From NCBI RefSeq assembly GCF_020991475.1, contig NZ_JAJMPA010000002.1, positions 310,001-374,000 of the forward strand: 64,000 nt of DNA, given 5' to 3'. Shown piece by piece: positions 42,806 to 51,244 of this stretch; the first letter of the stretch is position 1, and each line of letters begins with the position of its first letter. The position numbers and the translations under genes were made by a program. The notes beneath the pieces were generated by a model. The model had not been told where the DNA came from. It was given only the letters and a program-made list of their open reading frames with translations, and made no database searches. This DNA is from Pedobacter sp. MC2016-14. GTDB lineage: Bacteria; Bacteroidota; Bacteroidia; Sphingobacteriales; Sphingobacteriaceae.

Positions 42806-43678
42806 ATGAGTAAATACATATACACTGTTGGTACGCTTGCCCTAATTGGATTTTTAAATACTGCAATAGCGCAAAAAATGCCTGATGTGCAGGAAATAAG
42901 TAAGTTGGCTCCTGCTGGCATTAGGATAGATGGTAAAAATTTAGAATGGAACAATACTTTTGAAGCCAACAATAAAAGAACTGATTTGTCTTACAGCATG
43001 ACTAATGACCAGAAAAATTTATATCTGGTGATTAAATCTACAGACATGACCAACAATTCAAAAATCATGGCTGGCGGGATTACATTGTCCATAAATCCGG
43101 ATGGAAAAAAGAAAGAAAAGGAGAGTATCACGTTAACCTATCCTTTAATCAATACGGCTAATTTGCGTAATGCTGCAGGAAGTGGCAATGGAAGAAGAAT
43201 GGGAGCGATGATGATGGGCATGAGCGGTGGTATGCGTCCGGGACAGATGGATACCAAACAAAGAGATTCTATGATGGCTGCAATGCAGAAAACACAGTTG
43301 GCGGGTGTAAAAGAAATTAGGATTAGTGGTTTTAAAACCACATCAGATACACTGGTTTCCATTTACAATGAGTACGGGATTAAGGCTGTGGCTAATATTG
43401 ATAAAGACAATTCTTTTTTCTACGAATTGGCTATTCCATTGGAGGCATTGGGTATTTCTGTAGATGCGGCAAAGGAATTTGCTTATAATATTAAATTGAA
43501 CGGTCTGCAAATGCCTGGCCTTGATGGTGGCGGTTTTGGTGGTGGCGGTGGCGGCCGGGGTCCTGGCGGTGGCGGTGGTCGTGGCCCAGGTGGCGGTGGC
43601 GGCGGTCGCGGAGGTTTCGACTTCCAGGCAATGATGAGTCCAACAGATTTTTGGGGAAAATATACTTTAGCTAAATAA
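42806..43678 (+). CDS. Exported CBM9-like protein with Gly-rich segment
   Basis: From the ATG at 42806 this is a 290-residue exported protein (a TTG at 42797 could add 3 residues). It has a signal peptide (ending NTAIAQ), then a region like the carbohydrate-binding family 9 (CBM9-like) beta-sandwich: APAGIRIDGKNLEWNNTF, then DLSYSMTNDQKNLYLVIK. A Met-rich patch (MMMGMSGGMRP) lies near residues 127-140. A Gly-rich segment with Arg-Gly-Pro units is at about residues 236-270. The closing motif MSPTDFWGKYTLAK is conserved-looking. The barrel gene starts 2 bases after its stop, so the two are surely co-expressed. The CBM9-like call is by appearance; no enzymatic function is visible. Confidence 0.65.
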   Translation: MSKYIYTVGTLALIGFLNTAIAQKMPDVQEISKLAPAGIRIDGKNLEWNNTFEANNKRTDLSYSMTNDQKNLYLVIKSTDMTNNSKIMAGGITLSINPDGKKKEKESITLTYPLINTANLRNAAGSGNGRRMGAMMMGMSGGMRPGQMDTKQRDSMMAAMQKTQLAGVKEIRISGFKTTSDTLVSIYNEYGIKAVANIDKDNSFFYELAIPLEALGISVDAAKEFAYNIKLNGLQMPGLDGGGFGGGGGGRGPGGGGGRGPGGGGGGRGGFDFQAMMSPTDFWGKYTLAK

Positions 43679-43680
43679 CA

Positions 43681-46467
43681 TTGAAGTACTCCATCCAACT
43701 TTCGAAAAAGCTGTTTAATTTACAGACAGCATTACTTGGTATTTTATTAATATTAACTATAAGAGCTTCTGCACAAGTACCTAAAGGTACATTACCTCCG
43801 CCGCTCCCTGCCAGAGAAGTGAGCGGTATTGTAAAAGACAGTACTGATTTGGGCGTAATTGGTGCTACTGTTAGCCTTACCTCAGATAAAGATACTTTAA
43901 AAGCCAGCACAAATACAGACGGTATTTATGTGTTTAAAAATGTAAAATCGGCAACTTATACCATTTCAATTACAAGTATTGGTTATCAGGCCTCTCCTGT
44001 AATGCGTTTTAAGCAGAACGATGCCATCCCAAGAATTGTGATGGATCCGATTGTGCTAAAAGAGGAATCCAACACGTTAAATACAGTGGTTATTAATGGT
44101 ACACCCTCCATTACTTACAAAACCGATACGGTAGAATACAAGGCAAGCGATTATATTGTACGAAAAAACGCAACCGTAGATGAGCTTTTAAAGAAAATGG
44201 AAGGTATGGAAGTAGGTTCGGATGGAAGTTTAGTACATCAGGGTGAAACTGTAACCAGGGCTAAATTAAACGGCAAGGAATACCTTGGAGGAGACATTGC
44301 TACGGCGATTAAAAACCTTCCGGCAGAGATTGTGGATAAAATTCAGATTGTGGATGATTATGGCGATCAGGCAGCGCGAACTGGAATTAAAGACGGTGAT
44401 CCGCAGAAAATATTGAACATTACCACCAGAACAGATAAATCAGTTGGTAATATGCTAAACGTTAACGCTGCGGGTGGAACTGACGAACGAAAAGATGTAG
44501 GTTTATTTGGAACCCGGATTAACGGAAACCAGCAAATCGGCCTCAATGCAAATTACAAAGATTTCGTAAATTTAAGCGCCGTGGAAGGTTCTACAGAGAC
44601 CACCGGGGCAAATTTCAGTATTCGTGACAAGGTTAAGGATAAGATTGAATACAACCTTAATTATAAGCTTAACAATTCAAATAGTGACAATGTAACCAGG
44701 AGAGAGTCTCTTGTGAACACCATTAGGGGTCCATTGTTTAGCCGTACTACAAACAATGCGCTGGCAAATTCTAAAAGCCATGAATTGAAGCTGGAATTTG
44801 AAGTAAATCTGGATTCTAATGATTATTTGAAAATTATTCCTACCTTCAAATACACTTCTTCTGATAATAGTGGTAATTCGGAAACCATTCAAAGACTCAC
44901 GCCCAGGGACAACGTTAATCCGTATGACGGTAGTCAGGATCAGGATCGTAACAGCAGAAATTCAAGTTCAAGGACAGCGCCTGAGTTAGGTATTTCTGCT
45001 TTTTATCAGCATACCTTTAAAAAATACAGAAGAAATTTTTCCTCTCAAATAGACCTGAACCGAAATAACCAGGATCAGGACCAGGAACAATACCTGAGAA
45101 ATTTCACCTACCTGACTACGGGAGGAACCGAAATTATTACCAATAATATTATAACACGTAAAAGCTTACGGAATAATTATAGAGGAAGTTTTACCTACGT
45201 GGAACCTTTGGGTGTGAATACGCAGTTTGAAGTAAATGCCCAGGTAAATTACAATGGATACGATAACAATGCCACCACAAGAAATATTATGGCCGATGGT
45301 TATTCTGGTGTAATTGATTCATTGAGTAATATTTACAAATATTCGTTTACACAGGGCCGGGTAGCCATGAATTTTAGATACGGCATGTCAAACATGTCTA
45401 AAGTTAGGTTCTCTATCGGCGTAACAGGTGTTCCGGCTTTGTTGTCCGGTACAAAAGTAAGTTTAGGTACCAGTACTAATCGTAGTAGTTTTAACCTGAT
45501 ACCAATAGCTAAGTTCGATTATTTATGGTCCAGACAGCAGAAAATTTCCTTTAATTATTCTGGAAGTGCAGTAGAGCCAACATTTGATCAAATTCAGCCG
45601 GTAAGAGATGTAACCAACCCCCGGAGTCCGGTTGTAGGTAACCCGGATCTGGCGGCTACCTTTGTTCATACGCTCAAGGCAGATTATAACAATTACATTG
45701 CCAATTCAAAACTAAACCTTTCATTTAACGGAACAGGTGCCTACACTAAAAATGCCGTAATCAGGAATTTAGTAGAGGTTAGGGATATTGACGGTGCATC
45801 GTTGAATGAAACCCGTTTTGTAAATGTAAACGGCGTTTATCGGTTAACTGGTAACTATAACATTAGTAAACAACTTAGTGATCGTAAATACAATTTGCAG
45901 CTTAATGGTACCATAAACTATAACCATAGCCTAAGTATGATCAACGGGCAATTGAATACCGCAAATATTACCTCTATCAATCAGCGATTTGGTCCACGGT
46001 TTACACCTACAGATTGGTTTGAGACCAATGCAAATTTTGGCTATCGTTATGATAAAACGGTGAGTTCAATTGCAGGGTTTGGTACAAGTAATCGCACCTT
46101 ATCTGCCAATTTGGATGGCCGTATTTATTTATGGGATGTGTGGATGCTGAATTATGATGCAAGTAAACAGTTTATTAAAGGTATTTCAGGAAATACAAAC
46201 AATAGCCCGCTGGTTATTAATGCAAGTGTGGAACGTCAGTTGTTTAACCGCAGAGGGCAAATCACCTTTCAGGCATTTGATTTGTTAAATCAAAATAATG
46301 TGGTGAGTTTCGAGGCAACCGATAATGGTGGTTATACCAATACTTTTGTAAACGAGACCAGCCGATATTTTATGCTGAAGTTAAGCATGAAACTGCAGAA
46401 ATGGTCTGGTGCAAAAGGCCGTAACGGACGTGAAATTAGACGCCGTGGTGATGGTAGCTTTATGTAG
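43681..46467 (+). CDS. TonB-receptor-like outer-membrane barrel (OMP_b-brl_3)
   Basis: This is a 928-residue protein that must start at TTG 43681, just after the previous stop. It has a signal peptide (ending IRASAQ), a CarboxypepD_reg-like domain (about 45-120, VSGIVKDSTDLGVIGATV), a plug-like region (about 145-235, with ELLKKMEGMEVGSDG and IVDDYGDQAA) and a barrel to the end. It lacks the SusC-type signature and no SusD gene follows, so it belongs with the outer-membrane beta-barrel 3 family. Its ligand is unknown. The partner gene upstream is CBM9-like with a Gly-rich tail, which might sit in or near the barrel. Confidence 0.85.
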   Translation: MKYSIQLSKKLFNLQTALLGILLILTIRASAQVPKGTLPPPLPAREVSGIVKDSTDLGVIGATVSLTSDKDTLKASTNTDGIYVFKNVKSATYTISITSIGYQASPVMRFKQNDAIPRIVMDPIVLKEESNTLNTVVINGTPSITYKTDTVEYKASDYIVRKNATVDELLKKMEGMEVGSDGSLVHQGETVTRAKLNGKEYLGGDIATAIKNLPAEIVDKIQIVDDYGDQAARTGIKDGDPQKILNITTRTDKSVGNMLNVNAAGGTDERKDVGLFGTRINGNQQIGLNANYKDFVNLSAVEGSTETTGANFSIRDKVKDKIEYNLNYKLNNSNSDNVTRRESLVNTIRGPLFSRTTNNALANSKSHELKLEFEVNLDSNDYLKIIPTFKYTSSDNSGNSETIQRLTPRDNVNPYDGSQDQDRNSRNSSSRTAPELGISAFYQHTFKKYRRNFSSQIDLNRNNQDQDQEQYLRNFTYLTTGGTEIITNNIITRKSLRNNYRGSFTYVEPLGVNTQFEVNAQVNYNGYDNNATTRNIMADGYSGVIDSLSNIYKYSFTQGRVAMNFRYGMSNMSKVRFSIGVTGVPALLSGTKVSLGTSTNRSSFNLIPIAKFDYLWSRQQKISFNYSGSAVEPTFDQIQPVRDVTNPRSPVVGNPDLAATFVHTLKADYNNYIANSKLNLSFNGTGAYTKNAVIRNLVEVRDIDGASLNETRFVNVNGVYRLTGNYNISKQLSDRKYNLQLNGTINYNHSLSMINGQLNTANITSINQRFGPRFTPTDWFETNANFGYRYDKTVSSIAGFGTSNRTLSANLDGRIYLWDVWMLNYDASKQFIKGISGNTNNSPLVINASVERQLFNRRGQITFQAFDLLNQNNVVSFEATDNGGYTNTFVNETSRYFMLKLSMKLQKWSGAKGRNGREIRRRGDGSFM

Positions 46468-46541
46468 CGATAATTCGCATTAAATTATAAAACAATCTGC
46501 TGTCTTTTTCCTTTTAATCTTAGTATATAAATAGGAAAAAG

Positions 46542-46955
46542 ATGGACAGATTAATTATAGAATCGATATTAGCAGATGCTAATGATATTTCGTTATCGGA
46601 TGATGAAAGCAATGAAGTAGGGGGTCCTTTACTTGTCTTGGGGTTCAGTCCCCCACATGCGGAACAGGTTGTTCATGCATTCAATGCCTTAAAGGAATTG
46701 ATAAAAGATACTGCCGTCGATTTTGTAATCTGCGAGACGCTTGTATCCGGAATGTATGACCTGCAAATTGTTACGGATGCGCTGGATGAGCCCATTAGGA
46801 TAGTTAACAAAGTGATAGGGAAAGAATTGCTAGCTGAATTGGAAACCTATGTGGCTAAAGAAATTAAGTTTTCCTTAACTACCGATGCTTCTGAGATAGG
46901 CGAATCGATCAAATTACACAAGGTTCAGTTAAAAAATTGTGTAGCCAGCGAATAG
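46542..46955 (+). CDS. Unknown 137-residue cytoplasmic protein
   Basis: This is a 137-residue soluble protein without signal peptide, membrane helix or recognised motif. It is slightly acidic, with predicted alternating helices and strands (GGPLLVLGFSPPHAEQVVHAF, then DFVICETLVSGMYDLQIV). It has 74 bases before it and a long hairpin after it, so it looks like a single-gene unit. I do not recognise a family. It could be a small conserved Sphingobacteriaceae protein. Confidence 0.6.
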   Translation: MDRLIIESILADANDISLSDDESNEVGGPLLVLGFSPPHAEQVVHAFNALKELIKDTAVDFVICETLVSGMYDLQIVTDALDEPIRIVNKVIGKELLAELETYVAKEIKFSLTTDASEIGESIKLHKVQLKNCVASE

Positions 46956-46969
46956 GCTTTGAATTTCAA

Positions 46970-47016
46970 ATTACTGTCGGTTGATGTAAAATGGTTTTGC
47001 ATCAACCGACAGTAAT
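46970..47016. terminator. Long bidirectional hairpin terminator
   Basis: A 22-base arm (46970-46991) pairs with 46995-47016 around the loop TGG with one G-U pair. It lies between the convergent 46542 gene and the PUR gene. The arms end in ATTACTG/CAGTAAT followed by TTTG. The stem is unusually long for a terminator. Confidence 0.7.
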
Positions 47017-47042
47017 TTGTTAGTTTTTAGTATGTTTTTTGA

Positions 47043-47372
47043 TTAGAATGAAAAGTCATCAGTAGATTGTTTCAACTCTGATACTTCCTGATGCTCAGAA
47101 TACTCGTATCTTTTTTCGGTTACCTCCTGATTGTCTCTGATATACGCAACGGTTTCATTTAATCCCTCAGCAAATTTTTCGAAGTCTTCTTTGTACAAGA
47201 AAATCTTGTGTTTCACAAATACACCGTCATCCAATCTTTTTTTGCTCTCTGTAAGCGTCAGATAGTAATCTCCTGAACGTGTTGCTTTTACATCGAAGAA
47301 ATAAGTTCTTTTACCTGCTCTTACTTTCTTAGAAAAAACCTCTTCTCTCTCTTTGTTGTCAAATTCTCCCAT
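47043..47372 (-). CDS. DUF3276 PUR-alpha-like nucleic acid binding protein
   Basis: This is a 109-residue protein of the DUF3276 family. It has one PUR repeat (about 10-80) with VFSKKVRAGKRTYFFDVK and YYLTLTESKKR, a beta-beta-beta-alpha unit that in PUR proteins binds single-stranded DNA or RNA. The C-terminus is acidic. It is a small, often abundant, Bacteroidota protein, known to be related to Borrelia PUR regulators. It is monocistronic. A candidate promoter with TTG, 20 bases, TATATTTA lies in the 60-odd bases upstream. Confidence 0.85.
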   Translation of the reverse strand: MGEFDNKEREEVFSKKVRAGKRTYFFDVKATRSGDYYLTLTESKKRLDDGVFVKHKIFLYKEDFEKFAEGLNETVAYIRDNQEVTEKRYEYSEHQEVSELKQSTDDFSF

Positions 47373-47458
47373 GGTTGGTACTCATCTTTGGTTTGGTTCC
47401 GGTAAATATAATGGAATATATATGAAAGTTCAAGAAGAGAGAGAATTATTTAAAATAA

Positions 47459-49249
47459 TTATAAAGATTGATTTTCTTCCTCTAACAGTTGATTTTGGTA
47501 CATTTCCTCGTAGGTTCCCTGCAATTTAAGGAGTTCGGAATGTGTGCCTTGTTCAATTATTTTTCCATCCTGTAGTACGATGATCTTGTCGGCATTTTTA
47601 ATCGTGGAAATTCTATGTGCAATTAATACACTTGTTTTTAGCCGCATCACTTTTCCAAGGTTATTCAGGATCTCTTCTTCAGTTTTCGTGTCGACAGCCG
47701 ACAGGCAATCATCAAAAATCAGCAGCTTTGGCGATTTAATCAAAGCTCTGGCAATTGAAACCCGTTGTTTTTGCCCTCCAGAGAGTGTGATGCCCCGTTC
47801 ACCAAGCATTGTCTCAAACTTTATTTCAAAGTTAAGGATGTTGTCATATACAGCTGCGTTTTTGGCTGCTTCTTCAATTTCTTCAGTTGTCACTTCATCA
47901 AGTCCAAATGCGATATTGTTCTTTATGGTGTCTGAAAAAAGGAATACTTCCTGCGGAACAAAACCAGTCTGGCTTCTGTAATCATTAAGCTTAACATCTT
48001 TAAGGGCTTTGTCATCTATATATATACTGCCTTCGGTTGCATCATACATCCGCATGATCAGGTTGGCCAAGGTAGATTTTCCTGAACCTGTTCTTCCAAT
48101 GATTGCCACAAACTGTCCTTGTTTAATTTCAAAGCTTACCTCTTTTATAGCGGTTATTCCAGTGTCGGGATAGGTGAAACTTACATTTTCAAAACGGATG
48201 TTGCCCTTAAAATCAGGTAATGCAATAGCGCCTGAATTGATATCTGGTTGCAATTGCAAAAACTCGTTGATGCGTTTCTGAGAGGCAGCTGCCCGCTGTA
48301 TCAATGTGGTTACCCAGCCCAGCATGGTTACAGGAAAAGTGAGCTGGTTTACATACACAATAAATTCGGCTATGTTTCCTGCAGTAATTGCTCCATTTAT
48401 CACTTGCTTGCCACCAATAAAGATGGTTAAAATGGTACTGAGGCCAACAAGCAGCAACATGGTAGGGTAAAAGAAAGCCTGTACTTTTACCAGGCCCATA
48501 GAATTCTTTTTGTATCCTTCACTTTCTTTCGCAAATACATCTTTGGTATGCCCTTCCCTTACATAAGATTTGATGACCCTGATTCCTGAAAAACGTTCCT
48601 GAACAAAACTAGAGAGGTTAGACAATTGCTCCTGGATCTGTTCGCTTTTTTTATTGATCAGTGTATTTACAAAATAGATAGTTACCACCAGAACAGGTAA
48701 GGGGAGCAGGCAAAACGTAGCCAGTGTAGCATTTACATCGTACATGGAGGTGATGATCAATAGAAAAAGTACCGCTGTGTTGATGGTATACATAATGGCT
48801 GGCCCTACGTACATTCTAACCCGGTTTACATCTTCAGTTGCCCTGTTCATTAAATCACCAGTATTATTTCTCCTGTAAAAGCCCAGGCTAAGTTCCTGGT
48901 AATGCGCGTAGATTTCATTCTTCATGTCAAACTCAATATGCCTGGACATCAGGATGAGGGTTTGACGCATAAAGAAAAGAAACAGGCCGCGCAGCAGGTA
49001 GAGCACCAGTACAATAACCCCGAAATAGAAAAGGCTATAGCTAAAAATAGTATAGACAATGGGTTGCTGGTTAAAACCGGCAAACAGGCTGTAAATCTCA
49101 ATGTTTTCTGTGATAAGGTTAAAGGCGTGGCCGATGACCTGGGCGGGTATTACACCAAATATATTAGAGATGATGACAAAAAATACACCTGGAATGATCC
49201 ACCATTTATACTTGTAAAAATATTTATTTAAAAAAAGGAGGTGTCTCAT
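47459..49249 (-). CDS. ABC exporter half-transporter, degenerate Walker B
   Basis: This is a 596-residue type IV ABC exporter half: six helices (about 18-310) and a nucleotide-binding domain (about 335-580). It has Walker A (GRTGSGKST), signature LSGGQKQR and H-loop (AHRIST). The Walker B is LLIFDDCLSAVD, where the usual catalytic Glu is Asp. That change is typical of the non-canonical half of heterodimers such as BmrC/TM287, yet no second half gene lies nearby. It might homodimerise with weak activity, or pair with a product encoded elsewhere. It is divergent from nusB. Confidence 0.88.
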   Translation of the reverse strand: MRHLLFLNKYFYKYKWWIIPGVFFVIISNIFGVIPAQVIGHAFNLITENIEIYSLFAGFNQQPIVYTIFSYSLFYFGVIVLVLYLLRGLFLFFMRQTLILMSRHIEFDMKNEIYAHYQELSLGFYRRNNTGDLMNRATEDVNRVRMYVGPAIMYTINTAVLFLLIITSMYDVNATLATFCLLPLPVLVVTIYFVNTLINKKSEQIQEQLSNLSSFVQERFSGIRVIKSYVREGHTKDVFAKESEGYKKNSMGLVKVQAFFYPTMLLLVGLSTILTIFIGGKQVINGAITAGNIAEFIVYVNQLTFPVTMLGWVTTLIQRAAASQKRINEFLQLQPDINSGAIALPDFKGNIRFENVSFTYPDTGITAIKEVSFEIKQGQFVAIIGRTGSGKSTLANLIMRMYDATEGSIYIDDKALKDVKLNDYRSQTGFVPQEVFLFSDTIKNNIAFGLDEVTTEEIEEAAKNAAVYDNILNFEIKFETMLGERGITLSGGQKQRVSIARALIKSPKLLIFDDCLSAVDTKTEEEILNNLGKVMRLKTSVLIAHRISTIKNADKIIVLQDGKIIEQGTHSELLKLQGTYEEMYQNQLLEEENQSL

Positions 49250-49326
49250 GAGGAGGCAAAGTTACTAAACCACCTTATTTTTTTTAAACTCTTTAGTTAA
49301 AACTAGGTAAAATAATGTTTTTATGC

Positions 49327-49334
49327 TAATTTTG
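49327..49334 (+). promoter_or_regulatory. −7 element upstream of nusB
   Basis: TAATTTTG matches TAnnTTTG exactly, 53 bases before the nusB ATG. The −33 region is not a clear TTG. It would drive the nusB-DUF1573-yajC operon. Confidence 0.45.
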
Positions 49335-49386
49335 CCGACCAAATGATAATAATTAACAATACAGCTTATCACTCGTTCTTACCTAT

Positions 49387-50337
49387 ATGTTAAACAGGAG
49401 ACACCTACGAATTAAAGCGTTGCAAAACATTTTTGCATGGCAGATGACCGATAAAAGAGACCTCGCTTCTTCTAAGAAGGCCTTGATGAAAAGTATCGAT
49501 GATGTATATGAAATGTACATACGCATGCTCGCCCTCTTATCGGAAATTACAGAGTACACGGCAATTGATGCCATAGAAAGGGCTAATAAACATTTCCCTA
49601 CTGCTGAGGACCTTAATCCCAACCAGAAACTTTTAAACAACGAATTTATTGTGCTTTTGCAAAAGAACCCTGATTTTCAGGCTGCAGTCAATAAATATCA
49701 GGTCAACTGGAACGCTGATCCGGAGTTCATCAAAACCATTTACAACAAATTAAAAGCAACGCCAGAATATACGGCTTATCTAAATGATGGTCTTGAGGGG
49801 ATTGAAAATTCTAAGGAAATTATCAAGTTCATTTTCAGAAAAATCATTTTAAAGAGCCAAAACATCATTCAGGCTTTTGAAGATAAATTTATCAACTGGT
49901 CTGTAGATAAAGAAGTGATGCAGGGTATGGTGGCTAAGACCATTAAAAACTTTGTGAATGAAGATCCTTTTAAAAATAAGCTTACCCCGATCAGTGCAGA
50001 CTGGGCAGAGGATAGCAAGTTTGTAGAAGATTTGTTTGCCTATACCTTGAAAAACGATGCTAAATATCAGGAAATGATTGCTGATAGGACAAAGAACTGG
50101 GAATCTGAGCGTATTGCTTTGATGGATACCATTTTGATGAAAATGGCCATCTGCGAACTGATGAATTTTCCTTCTATCCCGGTTAAGGTAACTATTAATG
50201 AATACCTGGATTTGTCAAAAGATTACAGTACTCCGAAAAGTAATTCATTTATAAATGGCATCTTGGACAAAATTTTAGGAGACTTAAAGCGGACTGATAC
50301 CCTTCATAAAACAGGCCGTGGATTAATTGAAGAATAA
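49387..50337 (+). CDS. nusB: NusB, long Bacteroidota form
   Basis: This is a 316-residue protein. The NusB helical core occupies about the last 130 residues (from KAEEDSKFVEDLFAYTLKND-like to the MDTILMKMAICELMNFPSIPVKVTINEYLDLSK-like end), with a long N-terminal extension of about 170 residues beginning MLNRRHLRIKALQNIFAW. NusB acts with NusA, NusE and NusG in antitermination of rRNA transcription. The standard protein has about 140 residues; the extra helical part is characteristic of Bacteroidota. It is followed one base later by the DUF1573 gene. Confidence 0.9.
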   Translation: MLNRRHLRIKALQNIFAWQMTDKRDLASSKKALMKSIDDVYEMYIRMLALLSEITEYTAIDAIERANKHFPTAEDLNPNQKLLNNEFIVLLQKNPDFQAAVNKYQVNWNADPEFIKTIYNKLKATPEYTAYLNDGLEGIENSKEIIKFIFRKIILKSQNIIQAFEDKFINWSVDKEVMQGMVAKTIKNFVNEDPFKNKLTPISADWAEDSKFVEDLFAYTLKNDAKYQEMIADRTKNWESERIALMDTILMKMAICELMNFPSIPVKVTINEYLDLSKDYSTPKSNSFINGILDKILGDLKRTDTLHKTGRGLIEE

Positions 50338-50338
50338 T

Positions 50339-50791
50339 ATGAAACAAATTTTAGTATTGGCAATTGCAGCGATGACATTCGCTTCTTGTCAGCAAAAAAA
50401 ATCAGATTCAGCTGCAACTAACACTGCAGATACTACTTTAACTATGACAGGTGCCGCTGCGCCTGCATCAGCAGATGCACCTGTTTTGGTTTTTGATAAG
50501 AGCGTTTTTGACTTTGGGACCATCAAACAAGGCGAAAAAGTACATTACGATTTTAAATTTAAAAATACGGGTAAAACACCTTTAATTGTCTCAAACGCTA
50601 CAGCTAGTTGTGGTTGTACGGTACCAGAATCACCAAAAGAGCCTATTGCGCCTGGTGCAGAGGGTGTTATTAAAGTGGTTTTTGATAGTACAGGTAAGAG
50701 TGGTAAACAAGATAAAGTGGTTACAGTGAGCTCAAACGGTAATCCGGCGGTAAACGAAGTTCATTTGATTGGTGAGGTAACAGCACCTTAA
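50339..50791 (+). CDS. DUF1573 lipoprotein
   Basis: The ATG at 50339 gives a 150-residue lipoprotein (lipobox FASC, Cys17). A Thr/Ala/Asp-rich linker (18-50) leads to a DUF1573 immunoglobulin-like domain (about 55-148) with DFGTIKQGEKV and SCGCTVPE. DUF1573 domains resemble MSP/PapD-like folds and are widespread in Bacteroidota, with no known function. It lies between nusB (one base away) and yajC (24 bases), an arrangement often seen in this phylum. The CGC motif might bind metal. Confidence 0.88.
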   Translation: MKQILVLAIAAMTFASCQQKKSDSAATNTADTTLTMTGAAAPASADAPVLVFDKSVFDFGTIKQGEKVHYDFKFKNTGKTPLIVSNATASCGCTVPESPKEPIAPGAEGVIKVVFDSTGKSGKQDKVVTVSSNGNPAVNEVHLIGEVTAP

Positions 50792-50815
50792 ATTTTTCAA
50801 TACAAAACAAAATAT

Positions 50816-51163
50816 ATGATAAGTACAGTAATTTTACAAGCCGGCGGTAGTACCTTAAGCACTACCATTATGATGGTTTTAATTATGATCGTGTTTTATT
50901 TCTTTATGATAAGACCGCAGGTTAAAAAAGCTAAAGACCATAAAAAACTGGTTGAAGATTTGAAAAAAGGTGATAGGATTGTAACTACTGCTGGAATTCA
51001 TGGTAAAATTGTAGACATGAACGAAACTACATTTTTAATTGAAGTTGAAGGTGGTACTAAAATCAGGTTTGATAAATCTGCCATCTCCCTGGAAGCTACT
51101 AAAGCCGCAGTCCCTAAAACAGTTGAAGCCAAAGTAGATTCAAAAGCTGAGGTTAAAGCCTAA
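50816..51163 (+). CDS. yajC: YajC, preprotein translocase accessory subunit
   Basis: This is a 115-residue protein with one N-terminal membrane helix (about 14-35) and a conserved cytoplasmic part with DLKKGDRIVTTAGIHGKI and KIRFDKSAI. YajC accompanies SecD and SecF in the Sec holotranslocon. The C-terminus is an Ala/Lys/Val-rich tail. It follows DUF1573 and ends just before a strong terminator, so it is the last gene of the nusB unit. Confidence 0.93.
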   Translation: MISTVILQAGGSTLSTTIMMVLIMIVFYFFMIRPQVKKAKDHKKLVEDLKKGDRIVTTAGIHGKIVDMNETTFLIEVEGGTKIRFDKSAISLEATKAAVPKTVEAKVDSKAEVKA

Positions 51164-51183
51164 TTGCAACGTTTTTTATACAG

Positions 51184-51217
51184 AAAAGCCGCTACCTAAT
51201 TTGGAGCGGCTTTTTTG
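51184..51217 (+). terminator. Intrinsic terminator after yajC
   Basis: A perfect 10-bp stem (51184-51193 with 51205-51214) is followed by a T-rich tract at 51211-51220. It lies 20 bases after the yajC stop and separates that unit from the YbbR gene. Confidence 0.88.
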
Positions 51218-51244
51218 TTTGATTAGATTTGTTTAATTTCAGCC

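Noticed and set aside
43520-43620. Short GGTGGCGGT repeats as a possible repeat array
   Set aside because: They encode the Gly-rich segment in frame; not a CRISPR or mobile element.
43483-43698. Pro-rich frame opposite the Gly-rich segment
   Set aside because: Gly codons read backwards give Pro codons; it is a shadow of the CBM9-like gene.
49250-49386. T-tract near 49283 as a terminator
   Set aside because: No hairpin precedes it; the region sits between two divergent genes.
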